The translations under genes were made by a program, and so were the position numbers. 64,000 bases of DNA from the NCBI GenBank assembly GCA_034359265.1, contig CP136890.1:29678501-29742500 (forward strand), given 5' to 3'. The DNA comes from Canna indica. Its lineage: Eukaryota; Streptophyta; Magnoliopsida; Zingiberales; Cannaceae. This document shows positions 11,595 through 22,268 of this stretch, piece after piece; within the stretch, counting starts at the first letter, position 1; every line of letters starts with the position of its first letter. The notes beneath the pieces were generated by a model that saw only the letters and a program-made list of their open reading frames with translations, was not told where the DNA came from and did no database searches.

Positions 11595-12101
11595 TCATGC
11601 TAGCGGTCTCCTCCCGGCTGCCAAATAGGCCAGGCTGCCCATGGACTTCCTGCTTAGCGCGTCCGCCACCACATTAGCCTTCCTAGGGTGATATAATATG
11701 GTACAATCATAATCTTTCAGAAGTTCCAACCATCTTCTCTGCCTTAAATTGTGCTCCATTTGGATGAGCAAGTACTGGAGGCTTTTATGGTCAGTATAAA
11801 TCTCACAAGCCTCACCGTACAAGTAGTGGCACCATAGCTTCAGGGCAAACACTACCGCTACCAATTCCAAATCATATGCTGGGTAATTCTTTTCATGAAC
11901 TTTTAACTGGCGAGAGGAATAGGTGATCACTCTGCCATATTGCATCAGAACACAACTCAGGCCAGCCCGAGAGGCATCACAGTATACCACAAATCCTCCC
12001 AAGCCTAAAGGTACGACCAGAATTGGTGCTGACGTCAAACATTCTTTGAGCTTCAGGAAGCTCTCCTCACACTTTCCATCCCAATCAAATTTGACAATCA
12101 A
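11595..12101 (-). pseudogene. Gypsy RNase H domain
   Basis: [20 protein letters not shown] supplies the first catalytic aspartate. [20 protein letters not shown] carries the catalytic glutamate, [12 protein letters not shown] the second aspartate, and [16 protein letters not shown] the C-terminal block. These make a complete Gypsy RNase H. It is separated from reverse transcriptase and integrase by frameshifts. The ~280 bases between this and integrase hold only decayed linker sequence. Confidence 0.88.
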
Positions 12102-12179
12102 ATTTGACCTTCTTCTGGATTAACCGAGTCAGAGGAGTTGCAATCTTGGAGAAATTTTCTACAAACTTTCTGTAATACC

Positions 12180-13060
12180 CGGCTAACCCTAAGAACTGCG
12201 TACTTCAGTCACACTGGTCGGCCGCTTCCAGTCCTTTACCGCCTCTATCTTGGCGGGATCCACACTGATTCCTTCCTTGGACACTATATGATCTACGAAT
12301 CCCACACTTTCTAACCAAAACTCACACTTGGTGAATTTGGTATACAACTGATGTTTTCTGAGGGTTTCCAGGACCATCTTCAAATGCTCTGAGTGCTTTG
12401 CCTTGCTCTTGGAATACACTCGATGTCGTCAATAAAGACGATCATAAATCTGTCCAGGTATTCTTTGAACACTTTGTTCATGAGGTCCATAAAGGCCGCA
12501 GATGCATTAGTCAATCCAAACGATATCACTAGGAACTCGTAATGGCCATAGCGAGTCCTGAAGGCAGTCTTGGGCACGTCACAGTCTCGGATTCTCAACT
12601 GATGATATCCAGACCTTAAATCAATCTTTGAAAACCATTGTGCCCCCTACAACTAGTCAAATAAGCCGTCGATTCTAGGCAGCGGGTAACGATTTTTGAT
12701 TGTCACCTTAATGAGCTGCCTATAGTCGATGCACATGTGCATGGATCCGTCCTTTTTCTTCACAAATAGGACCGAAGCACCCCACAGGGATACACTTGGG
12801 CGAACGAAGCCTAAGTCCAACAACTCTTGCAACTACGCCTTTAACTCCTGAAGTTTGACCAGCGCCATCCTATAGGGTGGGATGGAGATCGGTGCCGCCT
12901 CGGGCTGCAATTCAATGCAGAATTCGATTTCTCTTCTAGGTGGCAATCCTGACAATTCCTCTGAGAAGACATCGGGGAACTCACAGATCATCGGAGTTCC
13001 ACTAATCTCCTGAGCCGTGCCCCCTTTTTCCTCGGCCACAAATACGAAGGCCAAGAAAGA
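12180..13060 (-). pseudogene. Gypsy reverse transcriptase
   Basis: DVFSEELSGLPPRREIEF opens the domain. [38 protein letters not shown] and [15 protein letters not shown] follow, with stops between. Then [20 protein letters not shown] and VFIDDI are seen, where FIDD is the catalytic box, followed by the connection EGISVDPAKIEAVKDW. The box is intact but the gene is split into at least three frames. Confidence 0.88.
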
Positions 13061-13480
13061 CTTGTAGTCGCCTAACAGTAATTTACGAGCCTTAAGGGCT
13101 GAAATGACGCCCATTGGCTCATCCTTCCCTTCTCCACGGAAGGTGAATTGCGACAACCCGGGCTTACTGAACGTGACAATCTTAGCCCTACAATTAACTG
13201 ACGTAAAGTGCTCCGCCAGCCAATCCATGCCGAGAATAACATCAATTTCAAGCATAGGCAGAAGTGTCAATTATGCCTTCAACACATGACCACAGATTAA
13301 CACTCGCAGTCATGAAAGATTGATTCTGCTATCAATGCATCGCCCATAGACGTTGACACCACATATGATACAACAAGAAAAGAAGGTGCCATAGGCAATT
13401 CGACAGCAAATTTGATAGATACAAACGAGTGCGTGGCACTTGGATCAAACAGAACATAAGCAGCACACGAACTGACTAAA
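13061..13480 (-). pseudogene. Gypsy aspartic protease
   Basis: YVLFDPSATHSFVSIKFAVE is the catalytic loop. The usual DSGATHSF reads DPSATHSF, so residues beside the catalytic aspartate are altered. About 70 codons later MLEIDVILGMDWLAEHF gives the conserved second motif (ILGMDWL). The two parts lie in different frames around 13290, so no functional protease is encoded. Confidence 0.8.
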
Positions 13481-14803
13481 ACAGTACCTATCACCACTGC
13501 CTTTGATGCCTCTGCCCCATCGCGGTTCATGGTGAAAACTTTGGCAGACGGTCTCTCTGAATGGCTAGCCTGCGGTCCCCTGCTCTGCATCTGACCTCTC
13601 TGAGCCACTGACCCTACTAACATAGGCGCCTTTCCTTTTGACTGCTTAGATCTCTGGCCAACTTTGTTCGGACAGTCCTTCTTAAAGTGCCCAACCTGAC
13701 CACATTTAAAGCAGGCATTCGAGCGGCCAAAACAAGCCCCCCAGTGCATCTGGTTACAGCGACCACACTGCAGCATGTCTGACTTCTGCGAAACACCCCT
13801 GACCCTACCGGCCTCCCTGTCCTGAACCCTGGGCCCCTACGGCCCCGGCTACCACCCTGCTCTTGGCTCTACTGGTGATCTACGGTAGCTACAGTCTCCT
13901 CAGAGTAACCCGGTCGGCCTCTAGACCCCTGCGGTTGAAATTTCTTCTTGGCCGGTCTGTCGTTCCTCTCGAACGACACCAAAGCTTCCTTCTGAAGGGC
14001 CACATCATCCACCACCCGGACAAGGGTGGAATCCTCGGTGTAGTGGATGAGCTTGCCTATTTGAGGCCTCAAGCCCCCAACGAACCTCTTGACCCTGGCG
14101 ATCTCAGATGCCACTAGGGTCGGATGATATTTGGAAAGCCGGTTAAATTCCATCTCATACTCTGACACTGACATGCCACCAGACTGGCGCAGCATCTCAA
14201 AGTCTCGTGCCCGCTTGTCGCGAACACTCATTGGCAAGTACTGTTCTACCACATCCGCCCTAAACTCTTCCCAGGTGGGAGGCAGCGCACCTGCTGCCTT
14301 GCGAGCCCTCTAAGTGTGCAGGCAAACCTTTGCCGGTCCCCTCATCTGTAGTCCGACCATACGAGCCGCTGCTTCTGATGAGCACCCCAGTTCCATGCAC
14401 AGTTCATAGCAGTCCCCCAAAAACTCAGTGACTTCCACCTACCAGTCTATTCCGATGAATTCTAGCGGCTTCAGCGTGATGAAGTTTGCATAAATAGGGC
14501 TCTTGGAACCCTGATCACTAGTGCTACTGTCTCGGCTACCTCCGGTACCATCAGAACCACAAGTATAGGCTGCGGCGGTGGCTGATGCTGCTGTATCTGA
14601 TGTCTCAACTCCTGCTCTCTGAGGAGTGCCTCTATTAACTGAGCCACCTGAGCTTGCAGTTGAGCAATCGCAGAGTTTTGTCCATGTTCTTTGGACTGCT
14701 CTCTTTCCCGGCCCCGGCCCCGACCCCGGCCTCGGCATCGGCCCCGACGCTCTGCCAAATTACTGTCACTACCGCTTAGTGCAGCATTGTGAGTCTCCAT
14801 CAC
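13481..14803 (-). pseudogene. Gypsy gag polyprotein
   Basis: It starts METHNAALSGSDSN at about 14800, followed by an RGRGRGRGRE run and a glutamine-rich segment. The retrotransposon gag domain lies near 14250-13869 (MSVSEYEMEFNRLSKYHP, RVKRFVGGLRPQIGKLIH). Two zinc-knuckle-like cysteine clusters follow, the second being CFKCGQVGHFKKDC at about 13700. It is split into three or more frames. The normal LTR and primer site expected upstream of the start are absent. Confidence 0.82.
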
Positions 14804-14894
14804 TCTATCATAGAGAGAAAAAGAGAAACAATTCCATCGTTAACATAAATAATTTATTCAATTGTAATTTTAATTACTAACCGCATGGTGCGCT

Positions 14895-15950
14895 GAGTGC
14901 AGTCATGGTTGCCATATCTCGTAGCATACCTATAGCTCCCAAGCCTTAAATTGCGTGGATCCATGAAAAAATTAGACCACTTTTTATCAATTAGCTCCCA
15001 AGATAATGAATTCACAGGATGACACATCTTTCCATCAATAATTTTATGAGTAGAATGCCAAACTAATGCTTCTGCCATATTTGATGGCCTGAACATCCTA
15101 TTAAACCTTGTTTGAATAGGAAAATACTTCAATACTTTCGCAGGTATACCAATACAAACCTCTTTTGTTCTTTCATCCACTTTCCACCTTGAAGAATCAC
15201 ATGTAGGAAAATTCTCTAATGATTCTTTCTCCTTTCTAAACAAACAACAATCTTTGACACATGCATGAATTTTTTGACAACCTAAATCAATTTTTTTCAC
15301 CTCATTAACGAACTTGAGAAGTACATTGTCCATGGGTAACATATCATGTAAAATTTCTAAAAGTTCATTGAAACATTTGTTGGACCATCCATTTGCACTT
15401 TTAACCTTGTATAATGCTACAACATATGATAATTTTGTGTACTTTGTACAACCAGCATACAAAGGGGTTTGAGCATCCTCTAATTCTCTCTGAAACTCCT
15501 CATTATTTGTTTCATTAAGGGGCTCCATATAATTTTCATCACTCAAATTTATAGCCCTATATAAGTTATATGTGTTAGAGAACTATATATCTTCAATATT
15601 ATCACTATCAATTAGTTCTCCATGATAAAACTACTTCGTATATGTAGGATTCATTTCCCTTATGATTAGATACTCATGAACAGTTTCTAGACTATGATGC
15701 ATTAAGTTTTTACAGTTTTTACAAGGACACAAAATTACTCCTGAATTCTCTATAATTGTATCCGCCATTGTAATAAACTTTCATGCTTCTTGAACATATT
15801 CATCTGATGCTCTACCAATTTAATCAAAATAAATAAACTTAGAAATTGTATTTATAATCATAGAAAAACAAAATTGACAAACCTAAATTAAAGTACCTGC
15901 TAAGATGAATTCAACTTTTGTCCACCTTATATATTTTTCTCTATCTTTAA
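14895..15950 (-). pseudogene. CACTA-1 transposase N-terminal half
   Basis: A short exon (KVEFILA, about 15935) and GRASDEYVQEA lead into MADTIIENSGVILCPCKNCK, HHSLETVHEYLI and MNPTYTK, the transposase-associated zinc-binding domain that opens plant En/Spm tnp2 proteins. In-frame stops follow TYTK and EDI. The main reading from 15546 includes YAGCTKYTKLSYVVALYKVK, MLPMDNVLLKFVNEVKK, IHACVKDCCLFRKE and FNRMFRPSNMAEALVWHS, ending at MDPRNLRLG. After that, unrelated or scrambled codons run into the Gypsy remnant. Confidence 0.85.
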
Positions 15951-16705
15951 ATGTGTTTGCTACTTTGCTTCTTCTATTTTAAATCAAAGTACCTACTATA
16001 CTCCACAGGTGAAACAGATCAAAAGAAACATCTCAGAAGAAAAAACAAAGCAACTAATTTATGGTCTAATTATCAAATATAATATCAACTCATTATAGAT
16101 ACAGTAAAGAACTATAGAATTCTAACTAGTAAGCTAAGGTCATTGATTGGAAGAAAGAATATAAGGAAATTGCTAGAGGATACAAGAGATGTGAGCAATT
16201 TGCAACTAAACAACCTAATTTTAATCATACCAAAGTTACAAATAAGACATTTGATAGAATTCCCAAACCCCGCTCTTAGGAATCATTTTCTCTCCGTTCA
16301 TCTAAAGACTTTCCTATTTTCCAAAAGTAATGTTTAAGCTTCCTGCTTTTACATGATGTATAGTCAAAGCATAAGAGAAAAGATAAATAAAAAAAGTGAT
16401 ATAAGATGAATATCAGAACATGGTATATCTAAGTTATTATCAAGCACAATAAAACCAAAATGTCAGTCATCAACTAAATCAGTAAGCAAATAGTTCAAAG
16501 TGTTCACCTTCCCCACGATCAGAAGGGGTATCAAGAAAGCAATGATAGCAGAAACCAACCCACTATATGAGAAGAAAAAAAAAATCAGCCAAACAAATTG
16601 AACGGGCCACACTAAAATCACGATTGAAACAAGACGACAAGATGAGAGCGTATCAAAAGAAGGAAACCGAAAGGGTTGACTACTGAGGTTCTCCACACCC
16701 AATCT
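15951..16705. other. No gene seen; probably CACTA-1 5' flank
   Basis: AT-rich sequence upstream of the CACTA-1 transposase. Short open frames show no domain. It may hold the CACTA-1 leader and subterminal region, but no CACTA terminus or repeat array was recognised. Confidence 0.35.
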
Positions 16706-16881
16706 TAACGTTCTCAACTAAGTGGTTCACTTAAATTGATAATAAGCAGCAAAACTATTTGAACAGAGAACATGAACCCAATAAAATAAAGCTTAAGTTC
16801 TACGAGACTAATCGCAGCAAATAGGGCTGACAACGGATCAAATACGGTACGAATACTGCATTATCTGTATCTGCACCACAC
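16706..16881. repeat. 176-bp direct repeat, left copy
   Basis: It starts taacgttctc and ends ctgcaccaca. It contains the first ~60 bases of a hAT-type MITE plus its left flank. It pairs with 17808-17983 with scattered substitutions and no obvious length change. Confidence 0.85.
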
Positions 16882-17807
16882 GGATCAAATGTTGTTTGAT
16901 TAGCGAAAACTATTTTCTGATTTGATTTCATTGAAACTGAAAATTTGATTCCGAAAACTTAATTTTGGTTTCTAGTTTTCAGTTTTCTGAAAATGCTTTT
17001 GGTTAATGAAAACAACATGAGTTTTAGTTGATTGAAACCCGTGAATATTTATTTGGTTATAAAAAATAATAATATTTTTTTGAACAATTTTAGTAGTAAT
17101 TTAATTTTTGATTAAATAGTAAACTAATTCATATGAAATAATTCATAAAATTTAATATATTTATAGGAGAAAGTCACGTATTATATTTGTAATTAGTTTA
17201 GAAAATTAAATATTTGTTAATATGATTATAAAAAATTAATAAGATTTAATTAATTAAGTTATTGATAATTTAAGATTTTTTTGTTAAATTAGATATAAAA
17301 TTAATTAATAAATATTATAATTTTTTTAAAAAATAATAATAAGTTCAATGGTTTAAAATTAATTTTGATTATATTATAAATAGATTGGCTTTAAAAGAAT
17401 TGAGTTATTTTAAAATTTAGATTTGAGTCAATTAAATATAAATTGATTTAATTAATTTGTCAATTTAAAATAATAATTTGAGTTGAAAATAATGATTTTT
17501 ATTTTTATTTTTATAAATTAGATATAGTTTGATTTATTTTTAAATTAATTAATTTTATAAAAAATATTTATAATTACAATGTTGCCACTATATTTTGATA
17601 ACGAAATCGACAATCTCGAAATCACAGAAAACAATCTTATGATGTTTTTATTTTTATTAAGAAAATTGGTTTCGTTGAAACCTATTTTCATTCTGGTTTC
17701 GATTCAGTTTCATGAACACTGAATCAAACACGTTTCTGTAAGTAGTTTTGGTTTTAGTGAAATCGAAATCATGAAAACAAACTTGATTTCGCTAACCAAA
17801 TATGCCC
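16882..17807. mobile_element. AT-rich MITE with inverted ends
   Basis: A very AT-rich 926-bp segment lies exactly between the two 176-bp direct repeats. Its left end contains tttgattagcgaaa and its right end tttcgctaaccaaat, which are inverted matches. Extended stretches of both ends also pair (gatttcattgaaac and gtttcgttgaaacc, for example). It has no coding capacity. It resembles plant MITEs whose ends read 'gtttggttagcgaaa'. Confidence 0.7.
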
Positions 17808-17983
17808 TAACGTTCTCAACTAAGTGGTTCACTTAAATTGATAATACGCAGCAAAACTATTTGAAGAAAGAACATGAACATAATAAAATGAAGCTTAAGT
17901 TCAACAAAACTAATCCCAACAAATAGGGCTGACAACGGATCAGATACGGTGCAGATACTGCATTATCCGTATTTGCACCACAC
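17808..17983. repeat. 176-bp direct repeat, right copy
   Basis: Right partner of 16706-16881. This copy continues without a break into the intact hAT-type MITE 17924-18452, so it represents the original sequence and the left copy the duplicate. Confidence 0.85.
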
Positions 17984-18452
17984 CTCATATCCGCGCATCC
18001 GTATCTGCACCGTATTCACTACAAATGTGAATATGGATATCCATATCTGCACCACTTCAAATGCGGATATCTACACCGCATCTGTCTCTGCACCGTATTT
18101 AATAAAAATATATTAAAATAATATATTTAGTTAAAAAATCAACAAATTACCAATTCATTGATCCAAAACAAATATATAATATACTTCAAAATTCATCTTA
18201 ACATGAAATTACCATAGAGCTCTTATATATATTAATAACTTATATGATCAAAATAGTAATTCAAAGATGCGAATAGACGATGCGGATACGGTGCGAATCC
18301 ACAGTCATATCCGTATCCACACCGTATCTGTGCGGATATAAATTTTCTAAATTCATATTCATATTCATATCTATTTTTACTTGCGGATATGGATCGAATA
18401 CGGTGAGGATGCAATTTTTAGTTAGCGGATGCGAATAAAATTGCCACCCCTA
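17924..18452. mobile_element. hAT-type MITE (529 bp)
   Basis: Ends tagggctgacaacgg and, in reverse complement, taggggtggcaatttt are imperfect hAT-type terminal repeats. Flanking 8-mers ccaacaaa and ctagcaaa agree at 6 of 8 positions. Both arms are filled with variants of gatacggtgcggat, making a fold-back. It has no coding capacity. Confidence 0.75.
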
Positions 18453-18697
18453 CTAGCAAACATTAGTGGGTCTCTTTCAGTTGATAACCATGCTTATCAA
18501 ATAGTGAACAGTAAACTTTCCTCCAAGGTCTGAAATTGGAAACTATTATAAACAACTAGCTCGGTCAACGCCAACATTTATATTTTCTACAATAATTTGA
18601 TTTTTATGTCTTCGAGGAATGTAAGAAGTTTCCCATGCCCCAAAATTTTTTGTTTCTCTTAAAAGTTAACTCATTTAACCAAGAATAGTACATGAAA

Positions 18698-18705
18698 TCT
18701 CTCTT

Positions 18706-18746
<41 letters not shown>

Positions 18747-18747
18747 T
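18698..18747. repeat. (CT)n(AT)n microsatellite
   Basis: A run of CT dinucleotides with one interruption passes directly into a run of TA dinucleotides, about 50 bases in all. Confidence 0.95.
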
Positions 18748-20326
18748 AATTAGTACATGAGAGGGGCTAAAATCTAACTTAATTTTCTTAGTTCATGAAA
18801 GTGATTGTGTTAATTAATTAGACCATGAGATTATAAAATTACAACTATAATTGGGCCTTGCATTTCTTTTAGGCTTTAGATCATGTGAATGCATGACTTC
18901 AAATTAAGTTGACTGCACTAGCAAGCAAATTTGTTTCATCAAGTATGATTTTGAATAAGCAATATCACCATTTTACTAAATGTCATTTATTATTATTAAA
19001 TGTAACAATTACTTTAATATAAATTTTGAAGCAAACAAACTTATAATTTATTTCGGCTATCAGCTCAAACAACTTTGTCAAACAGGATCTACGGCAAGCT
19101 TTATATTTTTATACTCATTTAAGCGGAAGCTTTGTGCATTAAGATTATCCTATATCATTCTTAGTTATGGAAGGAAAGGATTTTCACAATTCAATAATTT
19201 CACTATTTTGGCATAATGAAGGTGCAAAGCAAAGGCTATGAGTGCTATTTTTGAAGGTATAATTACATAATTGAAATGAGTGAAGCAAGAGTTAGATGGA
19301 ATTCAATCTTTTTCACTTCAAGCCTGGCTAAGAAAACTCAATTATTTCACCCCTTAGATGAATATGATCAGGGAATTGCAAGCACACTGAACATATGTAG
19401 TATACATTAAAACACTGAACAAAACAAATTTAAAATACAAGCTGGGAAAAAACATTCCAAATAGTCCAACACCTTCTGAGAGCCTTAAAGAAAGATGTGG
19501 CAACCAAAAGGCATCACTCATCACAGAAGCGGGATTTCCCTTGAACCTTATTTTTCTTTTATCAGTATCAAAATCTTGGAACCTTTTGATTAATGTTAAA
19601 CTAAACATCAGCAGAAAAGCTCCACGGAAACAAGAAAAACAATCTAAAATCAATAAACAATAACTTAACAGTTAACACAAAGAATTGCCATCAGTAGCAG
19701 CGTGCCAAACACAGTATTAAGAGCTACAAAAAGGCCAAGCAAACAACAGATGGACACATGCAGCACAGCAGTAATAGAGAACAGAGGCTGACTCCACAGA
19801 GAAAAGAAATACCACTCGAGATCCAAAGAGAGATCCCAAATGACGATCTTGAAGAAACAAAGGTGCCGAAAAACTGCTGGAATCTGTCGCCGGCCCCAAG
19901 ATCCAGAGAAAATCTGCGGGATTCCAACTCCAGAGAGAAGAGCAGCAGACGAGAAGCCCGTTCCTTGAGGGAGAATTTTATGACGACCTTGATGACCTTT
20001 ACGATCAAGAAATAGGAAGAATAAATACGGGAGCAAATTTACCTCTGCGACCAGCAAAGTGATGGTGATTCCAGAAAAGAGAAAAAAGGAGTGCGACCAC
20101 TGCAGCGATAGAAACTAGGGTATGGGGAATCAAACCTTCTTGGTCCACCCAGCGGGTGCCGTGAGCTCGACGGTGACAAGGAGATCAGATGAGGCGAACT
20201 CTCGGCGAGGAGGAGAGACGAGGCGGACTCTCAGCGGCAATCAAGTCGAGGGTTTTGTCGCCAGAGGAAAAGAAAGGGGTGGACGCAGGTTGAGGGATAT
20301 GCAGCGCGCTGAAATTTTAGCCAAAG

Positions 20327-20361
20327 TTAACGATAGCGTTCTGGTAGAACGCTATCGTTAA
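20327..20361. repeat. Perfect hairpin, 16-bp arms, 3-base loop
   Basis: The arm ttaacgatagcgttct is followed by ggt and then the exact reverse complement. It stands at the edge of a GC-rich block. CTAA occurs 15 bases after it on the plus strand. That spacing is a little longer than typical for a Helitron 3' end, and the base after CTAA is A rather than T. Confidence 0.9.
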
Positions 20362-21076
20362 ACACGGTAGAAAGTCCTAAATATTACAGTGGATGCTTCT
20401 ACCGCAATGATATAAGTTAATCAATTATTTATTTTTTCTTAGTTAGCAATAAATAAGAAGGAATGATATATATTTCAATAACTAATACGATATTACCAGC
20501 ATCAATCATCAATCATTAATCATCAGAATCTTTCACAGCAAAGCTATTTGCATCAATCATCGCACCTAAACCTATAATAAAATGAAATGAGAATTAGTAT
20601 GGAATAGATTATAGAATTCAAGAATTTTGCAAAAATATGAAATTGAACAAAAAAAATGATATCATAATTTTTTTCTTGACTAATATAAAATGTTTCTACT
20701 TAATAAATCAAAAAATCAATCACATGGATGATACAAACCCGGACGATTCTACTTACACACTTTTGCGAAAATCTTGAACTGGCAAATTACACCTAGGGTT
20801 CCTGTTACAGTTAGTGTAACAAGCATTCTTGTTTAAAGTCAGTAAGTATCCAAAAACTTTGCTAAAGAAACTTAATGAAATACCGCTTAAGTATCCAAAA
20901 ACTAGAGCATTAGATAGTTTTATAAAAGTATGGAATCAAGCCAAAAGAGGATATTGTTGGTTTTTTCTTCAATAATATAAAATTTGTCTACTTAAAAAAA
21001 TAGTGAAATAGTTAGGTATAAATCTAGTTAACCTACTTACAGACTTTGCCAAAAGTATTTAACTATCAAGGTAGTA

Positions 21077-21360
21077 CACTACTAGAATATTGGCTATTAG
21101 CCACGAGGCTCACCGACGGACGCCTAGGCCTTCAGAACTATACACGGCTTTTTGAGGGCCGCAGCGACCGTGGCTGATGTAACCAAATCAGTCGTGGCTC
21201 GTATACAGTCGCTTAAGGCCGTCGCTCGTAGCTGATGGCGCGCACGAGGCGCGAAATGAAATAACTTTGTAGCGACGGCTTAGCGGGGGCCCCGAGCCAT
21301 TGGTGATATAAAATAAGTCATTAGTCACGGCTAGCATCGGTCGTCGCTTATTAATTGATG
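21077..21360. repeat. CACTA-3 left subterminal repeats
   Basis: Many short direct and inverted variants of gccacggctgat and atcagtcgtggc are packed next to the left terminus. In En/Spm elements such subterminal motifs bind TNPA. The opposite end (about 31810-32180) carries the same motif family. Confidence 0.75.
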
Positions 21361-21489
21361 GCACGAATGCGCTGCAAAAATAAAATACTCTTCGCCGATG
21401 GATTAGTATGGGTCACGTCGGCTGTCGGTGATATTTTTAGTAAGAGTCCATGGTTTATCGAGGGCTGTTGGGCCACGATGATAAACTTT

Positions 21490-21830
21490 TTATTTGCGTT
21501 CGCGCCCGATTCTTCCTCTCCTGCTTCTCTTCTTCTCTCCCATGTGTCGCCACTGTCGTCGCTGCTGCACCTCGCCGCTGCCCGTCTTGCTACTGCACCT
21601 CGCCGCTGCCCTTACGTCGGCCCTCTTTCTCCGTTAGCTAGGTATTCTCCGCCGACGGGCCCCTTTTTGATCTGGCGCCACCACTGTCGGCGTCTACATG
21701 CCGAACGCCGACAGTGGCAAACGGCGCCAGGTTTGAGGCCGAATCCCTCGGCCCCAACCAGATGAACAGTAGCCGGCAGTAGCTGCCGGCTATTGTTTGA
21801 TTAGGGGTTTAACCCCTAATCATAGGTTTT
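21490..21830 (+). promoter_or_regulatory. GC-rich CACTA-3 leader with three perfect palindromes
   Basis: A pyrimidine-rich, GC-rich block lies in the position of the untranslated first exon of En/Spm. It ends in three consecutive perfect hairpins: 21681-21717 (13-bp arms ccactgtcggcgt), 21770-21792 (10-bp arms tagccggcag) and 21798-21822 (12-bp arms tgattaggggtt around one base). Similar GC blocks stand at the same place in CACTA-2 and CACTA-4. No protein domain is visible. A regulatory role is inferred by analogy with the GC-rich control region of Spm. Confidence 0.55.
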
Positions 21831-22054
21831 ATTTTTTTTAGATTTATTTATTATCTGTCATTTGTAGAATTTATGTATTGAGTGTAGACTAGTTTTAGAT
21901 TAATTATTTGTTAATTGTAGATTTATTATGTGTTAATCGTAGATTAATTAAGTTTTTTTTACTATTATGATAAATTTAGGTTAGTTTTAGGGTTAGTTAA
22001 TCCAGGCTAAAATAAATATTACGGTTAATTTTAGTTGGGTGTAATTATAATTTT

Positions 22055-22268
22055 AAAATCGTCCACTTTAGACTCGAACGTGCCAGAATCGTCCTTTTTG
22101 GACTCGCGCACGTCGAAATCATCCACTTTGGACTCGCGTGGAATCGTCCACTGTGGACTCGCGCAGAAACACCCACTGTGGACTCGCGCCGAAATTATCC
22201 ACTTTAGAGTCGTGTCAAAATGGTCAACTTTGGAGTCGCGCGGAATCGTCCATTGTGGACTCGCACCG
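22055..22268 (+). repeat. Tandem hairpin array, eight units (CACTA-3)
   Basis: Eight degenerate units of about 24-31 bases follow the pattern aatcgtccactttggactcg. Each unit contains gtcc and ggac around a 5-base spacer, so each can fold into a small stem-loop. The array is shared with CACTA-4 (five units, minus strand) and CACTA-2 (three units). Confidence 0.85.

Larger units (their letters stand above)
7561..14805 (-). mobile_element. Tekay/Del-like Gypsy chromovirus lacking its 5' LTR
   Basis: On the minus strand the order is gag, protease, reverse transcriptase, RNase H, integrase, chromodomain, polypurine tract and 3' LTR. A chromodomain after integrase marks a chromovirus. The long LTR and the sequence around the chromodomain fit the Tekay/Del clade. 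The 5' LTR and primer-binding site are absent: gag begins near 14803 and CACTA transposase resumes about 100 bases later. All proteins are broken by stops or frameshifts. A related solo LTR lies at 56574-59457. Confidence 0.9.
5893..15950 (-). mobile_element. CACTA-1: En/Spm transposon, split by a Gypsy element
   Basis: A tnp2-type transposase runs right to left. The N-terminal part is at about 15950-14940 and the C-terminal part at 7560-5893. Between them sits the Gypsy element 7561-14805. Comparison with CACTA-3 shows that roughly 700 bases of the transposase middle, from after RNLRLG to before NIIRSLLDI, are missing at the junction. Terminal inverted repeats were not located, so the limits given are those of recognisable coding sequence only. 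Confidence 0.8.
18453..21076. other. 2.6-kb stretch without a recognised gene
   Basis: I see no conserved domain on either strand. Bases 18453-19780 are AT-rich. Bases 19800-20310 are distinctly richer in G+C and, on the minus strand, look like a plant 5' leader with possible splice sites. The open frames there contain no recognisable protein. A perfect 16-bp-arm hairpin closes this block at 20327-20361. The remainder to 21076 is AT-rich and borders the CACTA-3 insertion. Confidence 0.4.

Noticed and set aside
9995..14803. Plant DNA virus (pararetrovirus) instead of a Gypsy element
   Set aside because: Integrase, chromodomain, a polypurine tract and an LTR are present, and no movement or coat protein is seen.
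19665..20057. 130-codon minus-strand frame with hydrophobic stretches as a membrane protein
   Set aside because: The hydrophobic part is compositionally driven (TTT/CTT-rich), overlaps other frames of similar length, and matches no family I recognise.
20327..20380. Helitron 3' end (hairpin followed by CTAA)
   Set aside because: The hairpin-to-CTRR distance is 15 bases and the next base is A, whereas Helitrons usually have about 10-12 bases and insert before T. No TC 5' start was identified.
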